A stretch of 5,382 nt of DNA from Hyphomicrobiales bacterium (GTDB lineage Bacteria; Pseudomonadota; Alphaproteobacteria; Rhizobiales; Kaistiaceae). Positions 4,083-5,382 of this stretch are shown piece by piece. Every line of letters begins with the position of its first letter. Position 1 is the stretch's first letter. The notes beneath the pieces were generated by a model that was given only the letters and a program-made list of their open reading frames with translations, had not been told where the DNA came from and searched no databases. A program made the position numbers and the translations under genes. The stretch covers positions 24,902-30,283 of the forward strand of contig JAFKJZ010000333.1 of the NCBI GenBank assembly GCA_017305815.1. Reading direction: 5' to 3'.

Positions 4083-5382
4083 ATGTCGACGGCGATCGCG
4101 ATACTCGGGGGGATCGGCCTTTTTCTGCTCGGCATGACGGTGATGACCGACGGGCTGAAGGCGCTCGCCGGCTCGTCGCTGCGCACGGTCCTCGGCAAGG
4201 CGGCGGCGACGCCGCTTTCCGGGGCGTTCTGGGGCGCGATGATCACCCTGCTGGTGCAGTCTTCGAGCGCGGTGACGATGACCACCATCGGCCTCGTCAG
4301 CGCCGGACTTCTGACCTTTCCGCAGGGGCTTGGCCTGGTGTTCGGCGCCAATGTCGGCACCACCGGCACGGGCTGGCTGGTGGCGCTGATCGGCGGGCGG
4401 GTTTCGTTGTCGAGCTATGCGCTGCCGTTGATCTTCGTCGGCGCGCTGGCGAAGTTGCTGGCCGGCGGCCGGGCGGCGGCGGCCGGAGGCGCGCTCGCGG
4501 GCTTCGCCCTCGTTCTCTATGGCCTGACCACGCTGCAGCAGGGCATGGGCGGCTTGGCCGAGAGCCTGCATCCGTCCGACCTGCCGGCGGTGCTCGGCAT
4601 GCCCGGCGTCGGCTGGGCTTCCGGCGCGTTCGGCCTGCTGGCGCTGATCGCGATCGGTCTGGTGATGACGGCCGTGATGCAATCCTCGACCGCTTCCATC
4701 GCCGTCACCATCTCGGCCTTCTTCGCCGGTGCCGTCAGCCTGGAGCAGGGCGCTGCGCTGATCATCGGCCAGAACATCGGCACGGCGACGAGTTCGGCCC
4801 TGGCGGCGATCGGCGCCAGCACGACCGCCAAGCGCCTGGCGCTCGCCTATGTGCTGTTCAAGCTGATCGCGGCGCTGATCGCCATCGTCGCCTTCCCCTT
4901 CACGGCGGCGCTGATGAGCCGCTTCTCCGCATCGATCGACGGCACGACGCTGCTTGCCGCTTACCACACGGTTTACAATGTGGTCGGCGTCGCGGTGCTT
5001 TTGCCGGCGACGCAATGGTTCACTCGCGTCGTGGAGCGGCTGCTGCCTTCGAAGGAGACGGCGCTGGAACGGGCGCTGGATCCGAGCGCGCTCGCCAGTC
5101 CGGTGGTCGCCGTCGAGACCGCGCGGCGGGTGGTCGCCGAGGTGCTGCAGACGGTCGCTGCCTCGGTTTCGGCGGCGCTTGCGGGTAGCCGCGCGGAAGT
5201 TGGCATTGGGAGCGCGGCGGCAGCCCTTCGCGAGGTGCGGGATTTCCTGTCCGAACTGAAGGAGCCGCCGGAAACCGAGGCCGAACGCCATCGCATGACC
5301 AGCACGCTGCACGCGCTCGATCATACCTCGCGCCTCGTCGAGGTGCTGGCGACCAACGGGCTTCCCCGTCCGCTTGCCGGCG
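4083..5382 (+). CDS. Na+/phosphate cotransporter family protein with PhoU-like C terminus (3' end outside the window)
   Basis: An inner-membrane protein, 433 complete codons seen and still open at the window end. It starts at ATG 4083 with GAGGAGGG 7 nt upstream, 23 bp after the ppk2 stop. The membrane part (about 1-320) carries two related halves typical of PF02690 (Na/Pi cotransporter II-related, NptA-like). The first half has QSSSA at 59-63 then GANVGTT at 88-94; the second has QSSTA at 200-204 then GQNIGTA at 229-235. These QSS motifs are the substrate- and sodium-binding signature of the family. HTVYN (295-299) is another family hallmark. About eight hydrophobic segments are visible. From about residue 338 the chain becomes soluble and helical (VVAVETARRVVAEVLQTV, then EVRDFLSELKE, then HALDHTSRLVEVLA), matching the PhoU-like domain often fused in bacteria. 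Family members import, or in some cases export, phosphate; the direction cannot be told here. About 100 or more residues are probably missing. Confidence 0.92.
   Translation, partial: MSTAIAILGGIGLFLLGMTVMTDGLKALAGSSLRTVLGKAAATPLSGAFWGAMITLLVQSSSAVTMTTIGLVSAGLLTFPQGLGLVFGANVGTTGTGWLVALIGGRVSLSSYALPLIFVGALAKLLAGGRAAAAGGALAGFALVLYGLTTLQQGMGGLAESLHPSDLPAVLGMPGVGWASGAFGLLALIAIGLVMTAVMQSSTASIAVTISAFFAGAVSLEQGAALIIGQNIGTATSSALAAIGASTTAKRLALAYVLFKLIAALIAIVAFPFTAALMSRFSASIDGTTLLAAYHTVYNVVGVAVLLPATQWFTRVVERLLPSKETALERALDPSALASPVVAVETARRVVAEVLQTVAASVSAALAGSRAEVGIGSAAAALREVRDFLSELKEPPETEAERHRMTSTLHALDHTSRLVEVLATNGLPRPLAG

Noticed and set aside
3860..5188. A 442-codon plus-strand open frame overlapping ppk2 and the transporter gene
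   Set aside because: It is out of frame with both genes, Arg/Gly-rich throughout and has no ribosome site. It is a GC-codon shadow.
3858..5324. A 488-codon minus-strand open frame covering most of the phosphate transporter gene
   Set aside because: Its translation is an Arg/Ala/Gly/Gln/Asp-rich low-complexity chain without domains, as expected antisense to a GC-rich gene. The plus strand at the same place encodes clear QSSSA/QSSTA transporter motifs.

Overview
The window looks like chromosomal DNA from an alphaproteobacterium, most likely of the Rhizobiales and probably close to Rhizobiaceae. The grounds are the high G+C coding sequence, a DUF995-type secreted protein (a family I know mainly from rhizobia and relatives), and several small exported proteins of unknown function. 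There is no insertion sequence, tRNA, rRNA, CRISPR array, phage gene or origin. I read it as ordinary core-type genome, not a mobile island.

Layout from left to right. (1) 89-598, plus: a secreted DUF995-like protein, followed by a clear rho-independent terminator at 641-677. (2) 718-1032, minus: a small basic secreted protein, convergent with the first gene and starting at a GTG behind a perfect GGAGG. (3) 1033-1360: an unusually AT-rich divergent intergenic region that should carry promoters and possibly operators. (4) 1361-2503, plus: an AraC-family regulator with an N-terminal AraC_binding_2-like domain. (5) 2561-2860, minus: a 99-residue exported low-complexity protein, convergent with the regulator across a perfect 9-bp hairpin. 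It may be preceded by a 23-codon leader ORF whose stop overlaps its start (ATGA). (6) 2861-3159: a divergent promoter region with an exact TTGACA box and a structured leader. (7) 3160-4059, plus: a PPK2-family polyphosphate kinase. (8) 4083 to the window end, plus: a Na+/phosphate cotransporter-family protein (PF02690 type) with a C-terminal PhoU-like helical region, cut by the window edge.

The most coherent functional unit is the last pair. A polyphosphate:nucleotide phosphotransferase and a phosphate transporter lie 23 bp apart, each with a strong ribosome binding site, which suggests one operon linking phosphate transport to polyphosphate and nucleotide energy metabolism. The other genes are single units: one regulator of unknown target and three exported proteins without assigned function. 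I did not find a clearly new multi-gene system. The points most worth a second look are the ppk2/phosphate-transporter pairing with its folded leader, the possible coupled leader ORF, and the AT-rich repeat-bearing region upstream of the AraC gene.
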